In this document: positions 17,548 through 25,808 of the stretch, in pieces
Layout of the letters: each line of letters begins with the position of its first letter
Position numbering within the stretch: the first letter of the stretch is position 1
Assembly (NCBI RefSeq): GCF_000172555.1
Contig: NZ_ABOX02000013.1
Location: 90,474-154,473, forward strand
Source: Pedosphaera parvula Ellin514
GTDB taxonomy: Bacteria > Verrucomicrobiota > Verrucomicrobiia > Limisphaerales > Pedosphaeraceae
Length of the DNA stretch: 64,000 nucleotides
Direction of reading: 5' to 3'
Notes under the pieces: generated by a model
Seen by the model: the letters and a program-made list of their open reading frames with translations, nothing else
Told to the model about the DNA's origin: nothing
Database searches by the model: none
Made by a program: the position numbers and the translations under genes

Positions 17548-18102
17548 GGATTTCTTTTCTTTCTTCTTTTTGTGTTTCGTTTATGTGAGCGGAAGATTGG
17601 TTTCAGCGATCAACGTCGCAACTGGCAGGCTGATTGCAGCCGCCATTCCAGCGCCGATAATGAGAAATTGGCATTGCGCCGCGCCAACGCACGGCGGAAT
17701 CTTATCGAGACAGTGATCTGGCAACCTTCCCATGGCATTTCCAAAGTTCATTCTATTGGCCCTTAAAGCAAGTGTTCTTCATTTTTAGAACGCGTTGTTT
17801 ATTTGCCTTCGCGGCATTGCACAGCCGTGCAATGCGGCCCAACATGCAGTAAAGCGAGAATTTAGGAAGAAAAGGCCAACGGCAGTTGATGAAATTGGTC
17901 GAACCGTTTACTTGCTGCTGATTTCGTGGAAAAGCCGCTTCGCTCACAGGCGACTGTCTCGCGTCAGGCTGTAACAGCAAGACCTTAAGTTCTGATGGAT
18001 TTGACTTGTGATCTTCCGACAAGGAATGTGAGAAAGGGAAGTCAGACCTCCCGGATGTAACCCTCGCGGTAGGGTCTGTTTATAACAACGCTTAATACGA
18101 TT
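17548..18102. other. Intergenic region upstream of hydrolase and HAD genes
   Basis: About 555 bp between divergent genes. Apart from the inverted repeat at 17814-17835 I see no gene: the 89-residue minus-strand frame at 17753-18022 lacks a ribosome site and has unlikely composition. Confidence 0.45.
17814..17835. promoter_or_regulatory. Perfect 9-bp inverted repeat, possible operator
   Basis: GCATTGCAC and GTGCAATGC are perfect inverted arms around a 4-nt centre (AGCC), a 22-bp dyad. It lies between two divergent genes, about 270 bp from each start. The geometry fits a dimeric repressor site, but no regulator gene adjoins it. Confidence 0.35.
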
Positions 18103-18858
18103 ATGATTCGTACCAAACGAAGAAATCTGGCCGCACGCCGAACTGCGGGCAGGAGGATACGCAGCAAAACCTCAGGAGCCGTCCCAGCTTTTTTGTTCGA
18201 TCTGGATGGAACGCTGGTGGATAGCGTTTATCAACATGTCCTCGCCTGGCGCGAAGCTCTGGAGGATTCAGGCATCGAAGTTTCCGTCTGGCGCATTCAT
18301 CGAAGGATTGGAATGAGCGGCGGCCTCTTTGTGAATGCTCTTTCACGCGAAACCGATCGCACACTGTCAAAGGAACAGGCAGATAAGATCAAGCGCGTGC
18401 ATGCCGAAGCTTACGCGCGCATGATCGGACAGGTTCGACCGCTTCCCGGCGCCCGCGAACTGCTCGATCACCTCTCACGGGCCGGAATTCCCTGGGCCAT
18501 CGCCACCAGCGGCCGCATGGAGAGCGCCGGTCTGGCATTGAAAATCCTCGGCGTGGACCCGCGCAGGGCGACCGTGATTACCAGAGACATGGTCCAACAT
18601 GCCAAACCCAATCCTGATCTCTTCCTCGCCGCTGCCAAACGCTTGGGCGTGAATATCCACACTTCGATCGTTGTGGGTGACAGCGTCTGGGACCTGCTCG
18701 CCGCCCGTCTGGCAAACAGTCTCGGGGTGGGTCTGCTTTCAGGAGGCTATGGTGAGGACGAACTTGAAAAAGCGGGTGCCTACCGGGTTTATCAAGACCC
18801 GGCAGATATGTTGCAGCACTTGGATGAGATCGGTGTCAGGGCCATCTTTGCGGAGTAA
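18103..18858 (+). CDS. HAD-superfamily phosphatase, phosphoglycolate-phosphatase-like
   Basis: A 251-residue haloacid-dehalogenase-fold hydrolase. Motif I FDLDGTLVDS is at about 30-39, motif II in AIATSGRM, motif III Lys in HAKPNPDLFLAAAKRLG, and motif IV VVGDSVWDLLAA. A helical cap between motifs I and II marks the subfamily with beta-phosphoglucomutase and phosphoglycolate phosphatase. The first 25 residues are strikingly Arg/Lys-rich (RTKRRNLAARRTAGRR) and precede the domain; a later start would remove them, but no good ribosome site decides this. Substrate unknown. Confidence 0.83.
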   Translation: MIRTKRRNLAARRTAGRRIRSKTSGAVPAFLFDLDGTLVDSVYQHVLAWREALEDSGIEVSVWRIHRRIGMSGGLFVNALSRETDRTLSKEQADKIKRVHAEAYARMIGQVRPLPGARELLDHLSRAGIPWAIATSGRMESAGLALKILGVDPRRATVITRDMVQHAKPNPDLFLAAAKRLGVNIHTSIVVGDSVWDLLAARLANSLGVGLLSGGYGEDELEKAGAYRVYQDPADMLQHLDEIGVRAIFAE

Positions 18859-19147
18859 GCATCAGCAACCGGGAGAGTAATTAAATGGTGGGGCGAGGCT
18901 CCGTCGAACCCTGACAAAGCCCGAGACTTCAATCAATCTTGCCCCTCCACCCGCGTACGCAACCCACACTCATATCCAACTCCAGACTGCAAGTTGTCCA
19001 CCCCTTTAGGTCCCTTTAGGGTGCTCCGATCCCTCATCCCTTTTAACTGGTCACTACTTCAAAATCGTCTGGAAAACATTTGCCGTCTTTTCGTCAGAGA
19101 CTTCTGACGTGACTTATATTCCACCCGCTCTACCATCCCTGCCAACT

Positions 19148-20878
19148 ATGAGGTCAAATCCTGAGGCATTGCCTTTCTGCCAGCGCGGCATCGTTCAGTT
19201 GTTCATGCTGTCTCTTCTCTTTCTGTCAGCTCCTATACATGCCGATACCCCGCCAGTGAACGCTGAGCTTTCTGTTCTCGGCAGGCAGGTCTTGAAGTTG
19301 TTGCAGATCCACGATGCCGAGCAATTCTCCACGAACGTTGCTGCTTCCTTGCAAGACTGGCGCAAGGTGCAATCCGCCAGTACCATGGTGACGAAGGAGA
19401 ATCCGCTGAATCCCGCATTCGAGAAGCATTTGGAGCGGCAGCGCATGGTGATTGCCGAAAGCGCCCGCATCGTGCTCGCCCAGGCAAAGCGCCTCGGCCT
19501 GGATTCCGCACAGGTGCATTTCACCTTCAAAGAAGCGCGCTCTTCGCAGGCCGGCACCACTCGCAATCCCTTAATACAAGCGGAAGGGGAGGACCTGTCT
19601 TATCTGGATCAAGCCATCATCGTGTTGACAGCCGAGCCCGCTGGCGGTGTTCAGACGAACTCTTCTTTGCCCGGTCAATACGAACTGTGCCTGGCCCATG
19701 TGGCGAAATTCCCCGGGGGTTGGCGCGTGGATCAGGGCATTCGCTGGCTACGATTCCCTGCCGGGGTTGCAGATGCAGAGATGACTCATGAACTCGACCT
19801 CTTGACCAAAATTGATAAACACAAGTCCATCAGCGGCTCCGATGACCCTGCCATGGCCGCACTGGGAGAGTCCATCGCGCGATTTATCCAGCAGAAGGAC
19901 GAGAAAAGTTTCATTTCGCAAGCCATCCGCTCCAGGGATGAAATATGGGCGGATTTCATGAAGACGCATGCCTCTGAAAAGCCCGCTCCAAATCGCAAGG
20001 AACTTGAAGCGGATTGGCAGCCTTGGCGGGATGGAATTACGGAGTCAGCCCGCGGCCTGCTGGCTCAATTGGATCAATACGGCATCGATTTCACCGGGGC
20101 AAAACTCAGCGTGAAGCGCTCTGAAGTCGAGCATGCCTACCAGTATTCTTCCTTCGGAAAATTGGAGGACACGGACGGCTATCCCTTCAAGGTTGCTTTT
20201 ACCGTTGAATCCGACCAGAAGTCCAAGACTGGCAGGCCGATTGCCGGAGAATACGTGGTGATGGCCAAGCGCACCAAACGTACCGACAAGCGGTGGGTCT
20301 TGGAGGGAGATTTCTGGTGGTCCAAATTCCCGGCCGGAGTGCTCGACGAAGCACAACAAAAGGAATTGGAGTATGAAAACTATGCCCAACTAAAGGGCTC
20401 CCTGCCGCCGGGTGCCGATGCCCCCAACGTCGAGTTTGTGCGCGTGGATAATCAGAACAAACTCAAACTCTCCGATTTTCACGGCAAGGTGCTCGTGTTG
20501 GATATCTGGGCTACCTGGTGCGGTCCGTGCCAGGAACCAATGGCCAAATTGCAGCTATTGGCGAGCAAGCACCCCGAATGGAAGGGCAAGGTCGAAGTCG
20601 CGTCGCTGAGCATTGACGATGACCTCGCGACTGCTCAAAAACATCTCAATAAGCGTGATTGGACCAACAGTTTCAATCTTTGGGCCGGACCGGGCGGCTA
20701 CAAGTCAATTCCCGCCAAGGGGTTTCGTCTGTATGGAGTTCCCACCCTCTATGTCATCAATACCGAAGGCAAGGTCGTCACTGCCGGGCATCCCGAAATC
20801 TTGCAGACCGAAACGTTGGTTGAGATGCAACTCAATAAGGCAAAAGATCTAACGCCCACTCCCGCAGAAACCCACTAA
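19148..20878 (+). CDS. TlpA-like secreted thioredoxin with duplicated N-terminal domain
   Basis: About 576 residues from the ATG at 19148 (13 more if ATG 19109 is used). A signal peptide (VQLFMLSLLFLSAPIHA) is followed by two related domains; each ends in a Trp-containing segment and FPAGV (RWLRFPAGVADAE and WWSKFPAGVLDEA). A C-terminal TlpA/ResA thioredoxin domain has ATWCGPCQEP and the cis-Pro in YGVPTLYV. It probably acts as a periplasmic thiol-disulphide reductase or redox partner; the role of the duplicated domain is unknown. It is a single-gene unit. Confidence 0.8.
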   Translation: MRSNPEALPFCQRGIVQLFMLSLLFLSAPIHADTPPVNAELSVLGRQVLKLLQIHDAEQFSTNVAASLQDWRKVQSASTMVTKENPLNPAFEKHLERQRMVIAESARIVLAQAKRLGLDSAQVHFTFKEARSSQAGTTRNPLIQAEGEDLSYLDQAIIVLTAEPAGGVQTNSSLPGQYELCLAHVAKFPGGWRVDQGIRWLRFPAGVADAEMTHELDLLTKIDKHKSISGSDDPAMAALGESIARFIQQKDEKSFISQAIRSRDEIWADFMKTHASEKPAPNRKELEADWQPWRDGITESARGLLAQLDQYGIDFTGAKLSVKRSEVEHAYQYSSFGKLEDTDGYPFKVAFTVESDQKSKTGRPIAGEYVVMAKRTKRTDKRWVLEGDFWWSKFPAGVLDEAQQKELEYENYAQLKGSLPPGADAPNVEFVRVDNQNKLKLSDFHGKVLVLDIWATWCGPCQEPMAKLQLLASKHPEWKGKVEVASLSIDDDLATAQKHLNKRDWTNSFNLWAGPGGYKSIPAKGFRLYGVPTLYVINTEGKVVTAGHPEILQTETLVEMQLNKAKDLTPTPAETH

Positions 20879-21093
20879 TCAGCCGCTCTAATTTTGTTGG
20901 TAATCATCACCAACTTAGCCTGTCTCCGGGGTTCCGAGAGAAGTGGAATTTGTCCATTATGCGGACATCGCGTCTCGATTTGGGATTCACCCCGTCCCCT
21001 GACATGTTAAAAACGCCAGTAAACTCGAAGGTATAACAATTGCTTATTAATCCTGGGCCGGACATCGCTGCTGGTCCGGATAATTGAAATATT
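20879..21093. other. Intergenic region with weak hairpin
   Basis: A 6-bp inverted repeat (GTTGGT at 20896-20901 and ACCAAC at 20909-20914) lies just after the TlpA-like gene; no T run follows, so terminator function is doubtful. The overlapping minus-strand frame at 20907-21215 has no ribosome site. Confidence 0.3.
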
Positions 21094-21237
21094 ATGTACC
21101 CGATTGTTATATCCTCTGTTGTTGCCGTCCTTTCATTGGTCGGTTTTGTCCTCGGTGCAGTCACCATCGAGGATCGGTTAGGTCGGTTAAAGTCCCGGAG
21201 AAAACGTGGCGGCAATCGTAAACAAATGCCGCAGTAA
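21094..21237 (+). CDS. Small single-pass membrane protein, 47 residues
   Basis: A short ORF encodes a hydrophobic segment (IVISSVVAVLSLVGFVLGAV, residues 4-23) followed by a strongly basic tail (RLKSRRKRGGNRK). This topology is typical of real small membrane proteins. The upstream GGTCCGGA is only a weak ribosome site. It ends 56 nt before the convergent 437-residue gene. No family recognised. Confidence 0.4.
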   Translation: MYPIVISSVVAVLSLVGFVLGAVTIEDRLGRLKSRRKRGGNRKQMPQ

Positions 21238-21293
21238 AAGCCTGACCACGAAATCGAACGAGATTAATTTCTTTGCTTTCTACTCGCCGGACT

Positions 21294-22607
21294 TCACTTC
21301 TCAAGAGATTGCAACATCTCCAAAGCCCTCCCCGCAATTTCAATCTCCTGTTCTGTCGCCTGCACCTTCACAACTCCAGTGCGTCGATAAAATGTGACCG
21401 ACTTCCCGGTGCTCGTCAGATCATTGGCATCCAATCCCAAACCCGCCGCAATGAAGAATGTTCGCACCACATTTTGCAGATCATCATTATTCATGGAGGC
21501 ATACTTGACAGTCAGATTGGTGTTCGCATTCCCCACACTGTTGCTGGCACCTCTGCAAAAGTTCATTCCGCCAAGCGCTTCCAGTCCCTGGTAAAATCCA
21601 TTCGTATTGGTCAGCTGAAAATACTTGGCCGGATAAACAGGCTCGGGACGCGGCACTGGCTTCCACTGGTCGTGTTTGACAATGTATTCTTTGGACTCGT
21701 CCTTTTCCAGATTGGGTGGGCGATGATCAAACGCAAAAAGTTCTTCCGGTGCCGTGTTCTTCCGCGCCAGATCGCTCGCCGAAAAACTGATTCGCTTTAC
21801 ATTGATTTCAGTGACGGTGTGCATGGAGGACTCTGCGTGCGCCAAAATTGCTCCCAATTTCAAAGCCGCTTTTGTTGGAAACGTATGCCCATTCAAATTT
21901 GTCGTCTGCAATACTTCATATCTAAATTCCCAGAAACCGTTCTGATACGGAGGCGGATAGCGCCTGATATCCTCCATCAACTCGATATAGTAACCATTGT
22001 TGGTGATGTTCAGTTCCGAAAGAAAGGCCTTCTCCGGTTCGAGATATCTGGCCGCGAACGTTCCTTCATTGCGTGGATCGTTGAAGAGGTCCAAGGCACA
22101 GTTGGGCAGATTCAGAAACCGACGCATACGGTTGCCCTCAATTATCGGCAATTCGGGGTGCGGGCAGAAGCTGAGCCATGCAGTGAGCTCTGCCCAGTGT
22201 CCAGGTGCAGGAAACAGCATGGGGCAGGCCGAGGCGCCTGTCATTGCCTTGCTATTGGTGTTCCCGGCAAACAGAATATAACTGCGCACACCGTCCGGGA
22301 TTCTCATGCAATCAGAAACCAGAGGCGTGTGTGCCTTCGCATGCGGGTATTTAATTTCCACCTCCCACCACCCATTACTGTACGCAAACCGGAAATCTGC
22401 TTCCTTATTGTGATCCGACTCGGGATTGCCAGGATGGTAAACTGGAGTGGTGACGGTCCCCTCCGCAACAAACGGCGGAATCACCTCCGCTGATAAACCC
22501 ATCCGAATCCCCATGACGATGCCGACGAGAACCAACAACACAAGCTGCCATCGCTTTATAATGTAAAATCCGACATCTGCATTTCGACTTGGGCTGTGAT
22601 CTCTCAT
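21294..22607 (-). CDS. Hypothetical membrane-anchored or secreted protein, 437 residues
   Basis: The start at 22605-22607 is fixed by a GGAGGT at an 8-nt spacing and opens into an N-terminal anchor or uncleaved signal (WQLVLLVLVGIVMGIRMGLSA). The frame extends 26 codons further without a ribosome site. The middle is a beta-rich region of unknown type. The last 60 residues (FFIAAGLGLDANDL, then FYRRTGVVKVQATEQEIE) resemble the short secretin/STN-like module seen in verrucomicrobial membrane proteins. Function unknown. It is divergent from the HEAT-repeat pair. Confidence 0.65.
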   Translation of the reverse strand: MRDHSPSRNADVGFYIIKRWQLVLLVLVGIVMGIRMGLSAEVIPPFVAEGTVTTPVYHPGNPESDHNKEADFRFAYSNGWWEVEIKYPHAKAHTPLVSDCMRIPDGVRSYILFAGNTNSKAMTGASACPMLFPAPGHWAELTAWLSFCPHPELPIIEGNRMRRFLNLPNCALDLFNDPRNEGTFAARYLEPEKAFLSELNITNNGYYIELMEDIRRYPPPYQNGFWEFRYEVLQTTNLNGHTFPTKAALKLGAILAHAESSMHTVTEINVKRISFSASDLARKNTAPEELFAFDHRPPNLEKDESKEYIVKHDQWKPVPRPEPVYPAKYFQLTNTNGFYQGLEALGGMNFCRGASNSVGNANTNLTVKYASMNNDDLQNVVRTFFIAAGLGLDANDLTSTGKSVTFYRRTGVVKVQATEQEIEIAGRALEMLQSLEK

Positions 22608-22786
22608 AGGGATTGACCTCCACGCATATGCTGATTTGACCGACACTAATCTCGCTTCCTGATATGTCAATCCCGTTCGGTCCAACTTACTGAATCCTTC
22701 TTGTTGCGCTGAGATCGACTACAGTTGACATCTTCACCCGTTCTTTTCAGTATCAAGCTCATGAGCAAAGCCAGGGCCAGCCAGAA

Positions 22787-23701
22787 ATGAAACACCGCAA
22801 GCGCACTTTCCTTGCGCTGCCATGCCTGCTCCTGCTCGGCGGCCTCGCCTGGCAGGTGCTGCGACCACGCGAACCGGTCTATCAGGGCAAAACCTTGACC
22901 CAATGGCTCAGGCAGGGGATTGGTAGTACAAACGCTGAAGATGAAAAACTAATTGTCAAGGCGGTCACAATTATTGGCACCAACGCGCTTCCCGTTCTCC
23001 TCCAAAAAATCCAGGCCACCGATTCTCCTCTCAAATTAAAATTCATTTCCCTGATCGAAAGGCAGTCGTTCGTTGAAATCAAATTCACAAAAGCATGGGA
23101 GTCAAAGTCCGAAGCCACCGAAGGCTTTTGCATTCTCGGCCCCAGCGCAAAACCCGCTGTGCCCAAATTGACTGAGTTGCTTCAGTACGACGACTCCGGC
23201 TATGTGGCGATGTCATTGGCGGGAATCGGTATTGATGGTGTCCCGCCTCTTGTCCAGGCATTGACCAACAGTAACTTAGGCGTGAAATACAGAGCACTTG
23301 ATGCTTTGAAAGGAATGGGACTTGTCCGCTTCATCGACAACTGGCCGCCTGACAGATTGGCCATTATCCCCGAAGTCGCTAAAATTGCCGTTCCGCCTCT
23401 TTTGGAATGTTTGGAGAGCAAGGATCAGTTCACTCGTGCCAGAGCCGCCAAGACACTCGGTGCATTAGGTTGTGAGCCGGATCTCGTAGTCCCTGCTTTA
23501 ATAAACCAACTCAAGGAAGCGAACTACAACCCACGAGTCGCAGTTCCTGCGTTGCAGGCGCTGGCTATGTTAGGTCCCAGAGCAAAAGCCGCGGTACCCG
23601 TCCTTCTGCAAGCTCTCAACGACCCTGCATTTCTCGCTCATTCAGAAGTTACCAATGCTCTCAAAAAAATCGACCCCGCCGCCGCGGCCCGCATAAAATG
23701 A
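22787..23701 (+). CDS. HEAT-repeat protein, copy 1
   Basis: A 304-residue protein with an N-terminal anchor or signal (LPCLLLLGGLAWQVL), the segment EPVYQGKTLTQWLRQG, and a helical-repeat body with HEAT/PBS-lyase-type units (for example PAVPKLTELL, IAVPPLLECLES, AAVPVLLQALND). Such solenoids bind proteins; the partner is unknown. It is coupled to copy 2 through an ATGA overlap at 23698-23701. Its residues from about 15 to 93 are nearly identical to copy 2, and the remainder is clearly diverged. Confidence 0.75.
   Translation: MKHRKRTFLALPCLLLLGGLAWQVLRPREPVYQGKTLTQWLRQGIGSTNAEDEKLIVKAVTIIGTNALPVLLQKIQATDSPLKLKFISLIERQSFVEIKFTKAWESKSEATEGFCILGPSAKPAVPKLTELLQYDDSGYVAMSLAGIGIDGVPPLVQALTNSNLGVKYRALDALKGMGLVRFIDNWPPDRLAIIPEVAKIAVPPLLECLESKDQFTRARAAKTLGALGCEPDLVVPALINQLKEANYNPRVAVPALQALAMLGPRAKAAVPVLLQALNDPAFLAHSEVTNALKKIDPAAAARIK
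22831..23067 (+). repeat. Direct repeat copy A (pairs with 23742-23978)
   Basis: A 237-bp stretch matching 23742-23978 at a constant offset of 911 bp with one difference (T at 23029, C at 23940). Identity drops sharply at both ends although the genes are homologous beyond them. Confidence 0.9.
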
Positions 23702-24612
23702 AACACCCCAGGCGCATCCTCCTCATCCTGCTATCATTCCTCCTGCTCGGCGGCCTCGCCTGGCAGGTGCTGCGACCACGCGAACCGGTCTATCAGGGCA
23801 AAACCTTGACCCAATGGCTCAGGCAGGGGATTGGTAGTACAAACGCTGAAGATGAAAAACTAATTGTCAAGGCGGTCACAATTATTGGCACCAACGCGCT
23901 TCCCGTTCTCCTCCAAAAAATCCAGGCCACCGATTCTCCCCTCAAATTAAAATTCATTTCCCTGATCGAAAGGCAGTCACTTATCCAGCTCGACTTACCA
24001 ACTGCATACGAGTCAAGATGCGAGGCCTTCGGGGGATTTTTCATACTTGGCCCACTGGCAAATCCGGCTGTTCCTAAATTGGCTGAACTGCTCCCATACG
24101 ACGACGACTCCGGGTTTGTCGCATTTTCGCTGGCAGGAATAGGTCTGGATGGTGCCCTGCCTCTGGTTCAGGCATTAACCAACAGCAACCCGGGTGTTAA
24201 ACACAACGCGCTTGAGGCCTTTGGGCTGATGCGATCTCTCTATTCCGGCACAAACTATGCGCCTGACAGATTGGCCGCGATTCCCGAAGTGGGTAAAATT
24301 GCAGTTCGTCCTCTTTTGGAATGTTTGGAGAGTAAGGATCGCCTCGCACGCGGCGAAGCCGCTCGCGCGCTCGGCTCATTAGGTTGTGAGCCAGACCAGG
24401 TAGTGCCTGCCTTAATACACCAACTCAAGGGAACGAACTACAGCTCACGACCCGCCCTTGAGGCTCTGGGCATGTTTGGCCCCAAAGCAAAAGCTGCCGT
24501 GCCAGCTCTTTTGGAAGCTCTCAATGGTCCTACTTTCGGCGATCGCTCAGAACTCACCAATACTCTCAAAAAAATCGACCCCGCCGCCGCAGCTCGGGCC
24601 GGGGTAAAATGA
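23698..24612 (+). CDS. HEAT-repeat protein, copy 2
   Basis: A 304-residue paralogue of the preceding gene with the same layout: N-terminal hydrophobic segment (LLILLSFLLLGGLAWQVL), the YQGKTLTQWLRQG segment, then helical repeats ending KKIDPAAAARAGVK. The ATG overlaps the previous stop (ATGA). The shared 237-bp block followed by markedly diverged sequence suggests recent gene conversion rather than a fresh duplication. Function unknown; probably periplasmic-facing. Confidence 0.75.
   Translation: MKHPRRILLILLSFLLLGGLAWQVLRPREPVYQGKTLTQWLRQGIGSTNAEDEKLIVKAVTIIGTNALPVLLQKIQATDSPLKLKFISLIERQSLIQLDLPTAYESRCEAFGGFFILGPLANPAVPKLAELLPYDDDSGFVAFSLAGIGLDGALPLVQALTNSNPGVKHNALEAFGLMRSLYSGTNYAPDRLAAIPEVGKIAVRPLLECLESKDRLARGEAARALGSLGCEPDQVVPALIHQLKGTNYSSRPALEALGMFGPKAKAAVPALLEALNGPTFGDRSELTNTLKKIDPAAAARAGVK
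23742..23978 (+). repeat. Direct repeat copy B (pairs with 22831-23067)
   Basis: The second copy of the near-identical block covering the signal-anchor and first repeats of the downstream HEAT gene, at 236 of 237 matching positions. Confidence 0.9.
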
Positions 24613-24753
24613 AACCGACCGAAAATTATGACTTTGCCAGATCATCAATGTGCCATTTCCTTCGGCGACGGCGACCGGATGGTTGGTCTGACGCCGACGT
24701 TGAAAGCTCGCTGAGATTAGATGAAACCGCAGGCAAGCCTTGATGCGGTGCCG

Positions 24754-25140
24754 TCAGGCAGTTTGATGTGGCTCCCTATAATAAAGCAACCAACCGCGCG
24801 CAACCCAACACACGCCCCAGGCACTCCAGGCGTAGAGAAGATAACGCGAAACCTGCAACCAGGATTCACCGGCATCGAGCACATGAGGTGAACTCAACAT
24901 TAATGTGACCCCAATCAAGCCCGGAAGCATTGCCAGGGCAAATGGAAGCCCAAGCAACAGGACAACCCGGCGACCCAGACGGGCCAGACCCACGCTCGTC
25001 ACGGCGAGAAAGGCGCAACAACCGAACGCCAAAGTCCACACGCTAATAGGAAGCATGATGGCAGCCAGTGCAGACAGAGAGAAAAAGACAATGAAGAAAG
25101 CCTTTGCAGGTTCCTTTGGATATTTGGTTGTTGGTGTCAT
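24754..25140 (-). CDS. Hypothetical multi-pass membrane protein, 128 residues
   Basis: Three or four hydrophobic segments (about 14-34, 37-54, 59-81 and 96-117) separated by short polar loops. The start overlaps the end of the 175-residue gene by 4 nt, so the two are co-translated and may form a complex. No family is recognised. Confidence 0.55.
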   Translation of the reverse strand: MTPTTKYPKEPAKAFFIVFFSLSALAAIMLPISVWTLAFGCCAFLAVTSVGLARLGRRVVLLLGLPFALAMLPGLIGVTLMLSSPHVLDAGESWLQVSRYLLYAWSAWGVCWVARGWLLYYREPHQTA

Positions 25141-25664
25141 TGTTTTGGTGAGTGGCCCGTTGCGGACGGATCTACCACATTCGCTGCATCGACATCCTGA
25201 GCCGGGCCTCTGGAATTTTTTATCTGCTTGATCAGTGCTTCAATAAACGAATCAAATTTGGGAGCATCCTTTCCCGCACGTGCGATATCCAGGATGGCCA
25301 ATCCTGCCGCGTTCTTGAACCGCAAGAACTCAACCTTGCGGTAGGTGGCTGCGCACAAAATGAGGCCAGCCAAACCAACGGTGGCAATCATCCCTGGTGC
25401 CAGGGCTGTGAAAGACATTTTAAAACCGCTGACAAGAACAGTGGACGTTACGAAAGCGATTACCGCCATCCAAAGGCCAACTCCAAAGTTTACGTTGCGC
25501 ACTCTCAACCGGTCGTAATTGGGGTCCAGAGTATTGAGAGGAATCACAGTTTCAAATTCCGAGTGCAGTGTCCTCTTGCCGTTCACGGCGAGCTTGTCTG
25601 AAAATAGGGTGAACTTGCGAGAACCGTCGAATCGAACTTCAGAATATGTGGCAATTGTCTCCAT
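25137..25664 (-). CDS. Hypothetical membrane protein, 175 residues
   Basis: The N-terminal soluble beta-rich part (YSEVRFDGSRKFTLFSDKL) is followed by two membrane helices (about 64-81 and 88-107) and a cytosolic tail containing KVEFLRFKN. The layout resembles proteins with a PH-like beta domain and a helix pair, but I do not claim the family. It shares an ATGA overlap with the next gene. A 144-nt gap separates it from GH115 on the same strand. Confidence 0.55.
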   Translation of the reverse strand: METIATYSEVRFDGSRKFTLFSDKLAVNGKRTLHSEFETVIPLNTLDPNYDRLRVRNVNFGVGLWMAVIAFVTSTVLVSGFKMSFTALAPGMIATVGLAGLILCAATYRKVEFLRFKNAAGLAILDIARAGKDAPKFDSFIEALIKQIKNSRGPAQDVDAANVVDPSATGHSPKQ

Positions 25665-25808
25665 TTTCTTGGACCTGTTTGACCCTACAACACTCCCTCA
25701 TGCCCCTCAAGAGCATTTAGTTACCAGGTGATGCCGGGTAAACTATGTTTTCTGAAGATGGCGATACAGGCCACGGCCAAGTTTAATTGTGGAAAAATCG
25801 ACTCAGGT

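Noticed and set aside
17753..18022. Minus-strand open frame of 89 codons
   Set aside because: No ribosome site and no protein-like features; placed in an intergenic region.
21273..22493. Plus-strand open frame of 406 codons
   Set aside because: Antisense to the 437-residue minus-strand gene, which has a GGAGGT site and a membrane anchor; the plus translation looks random.
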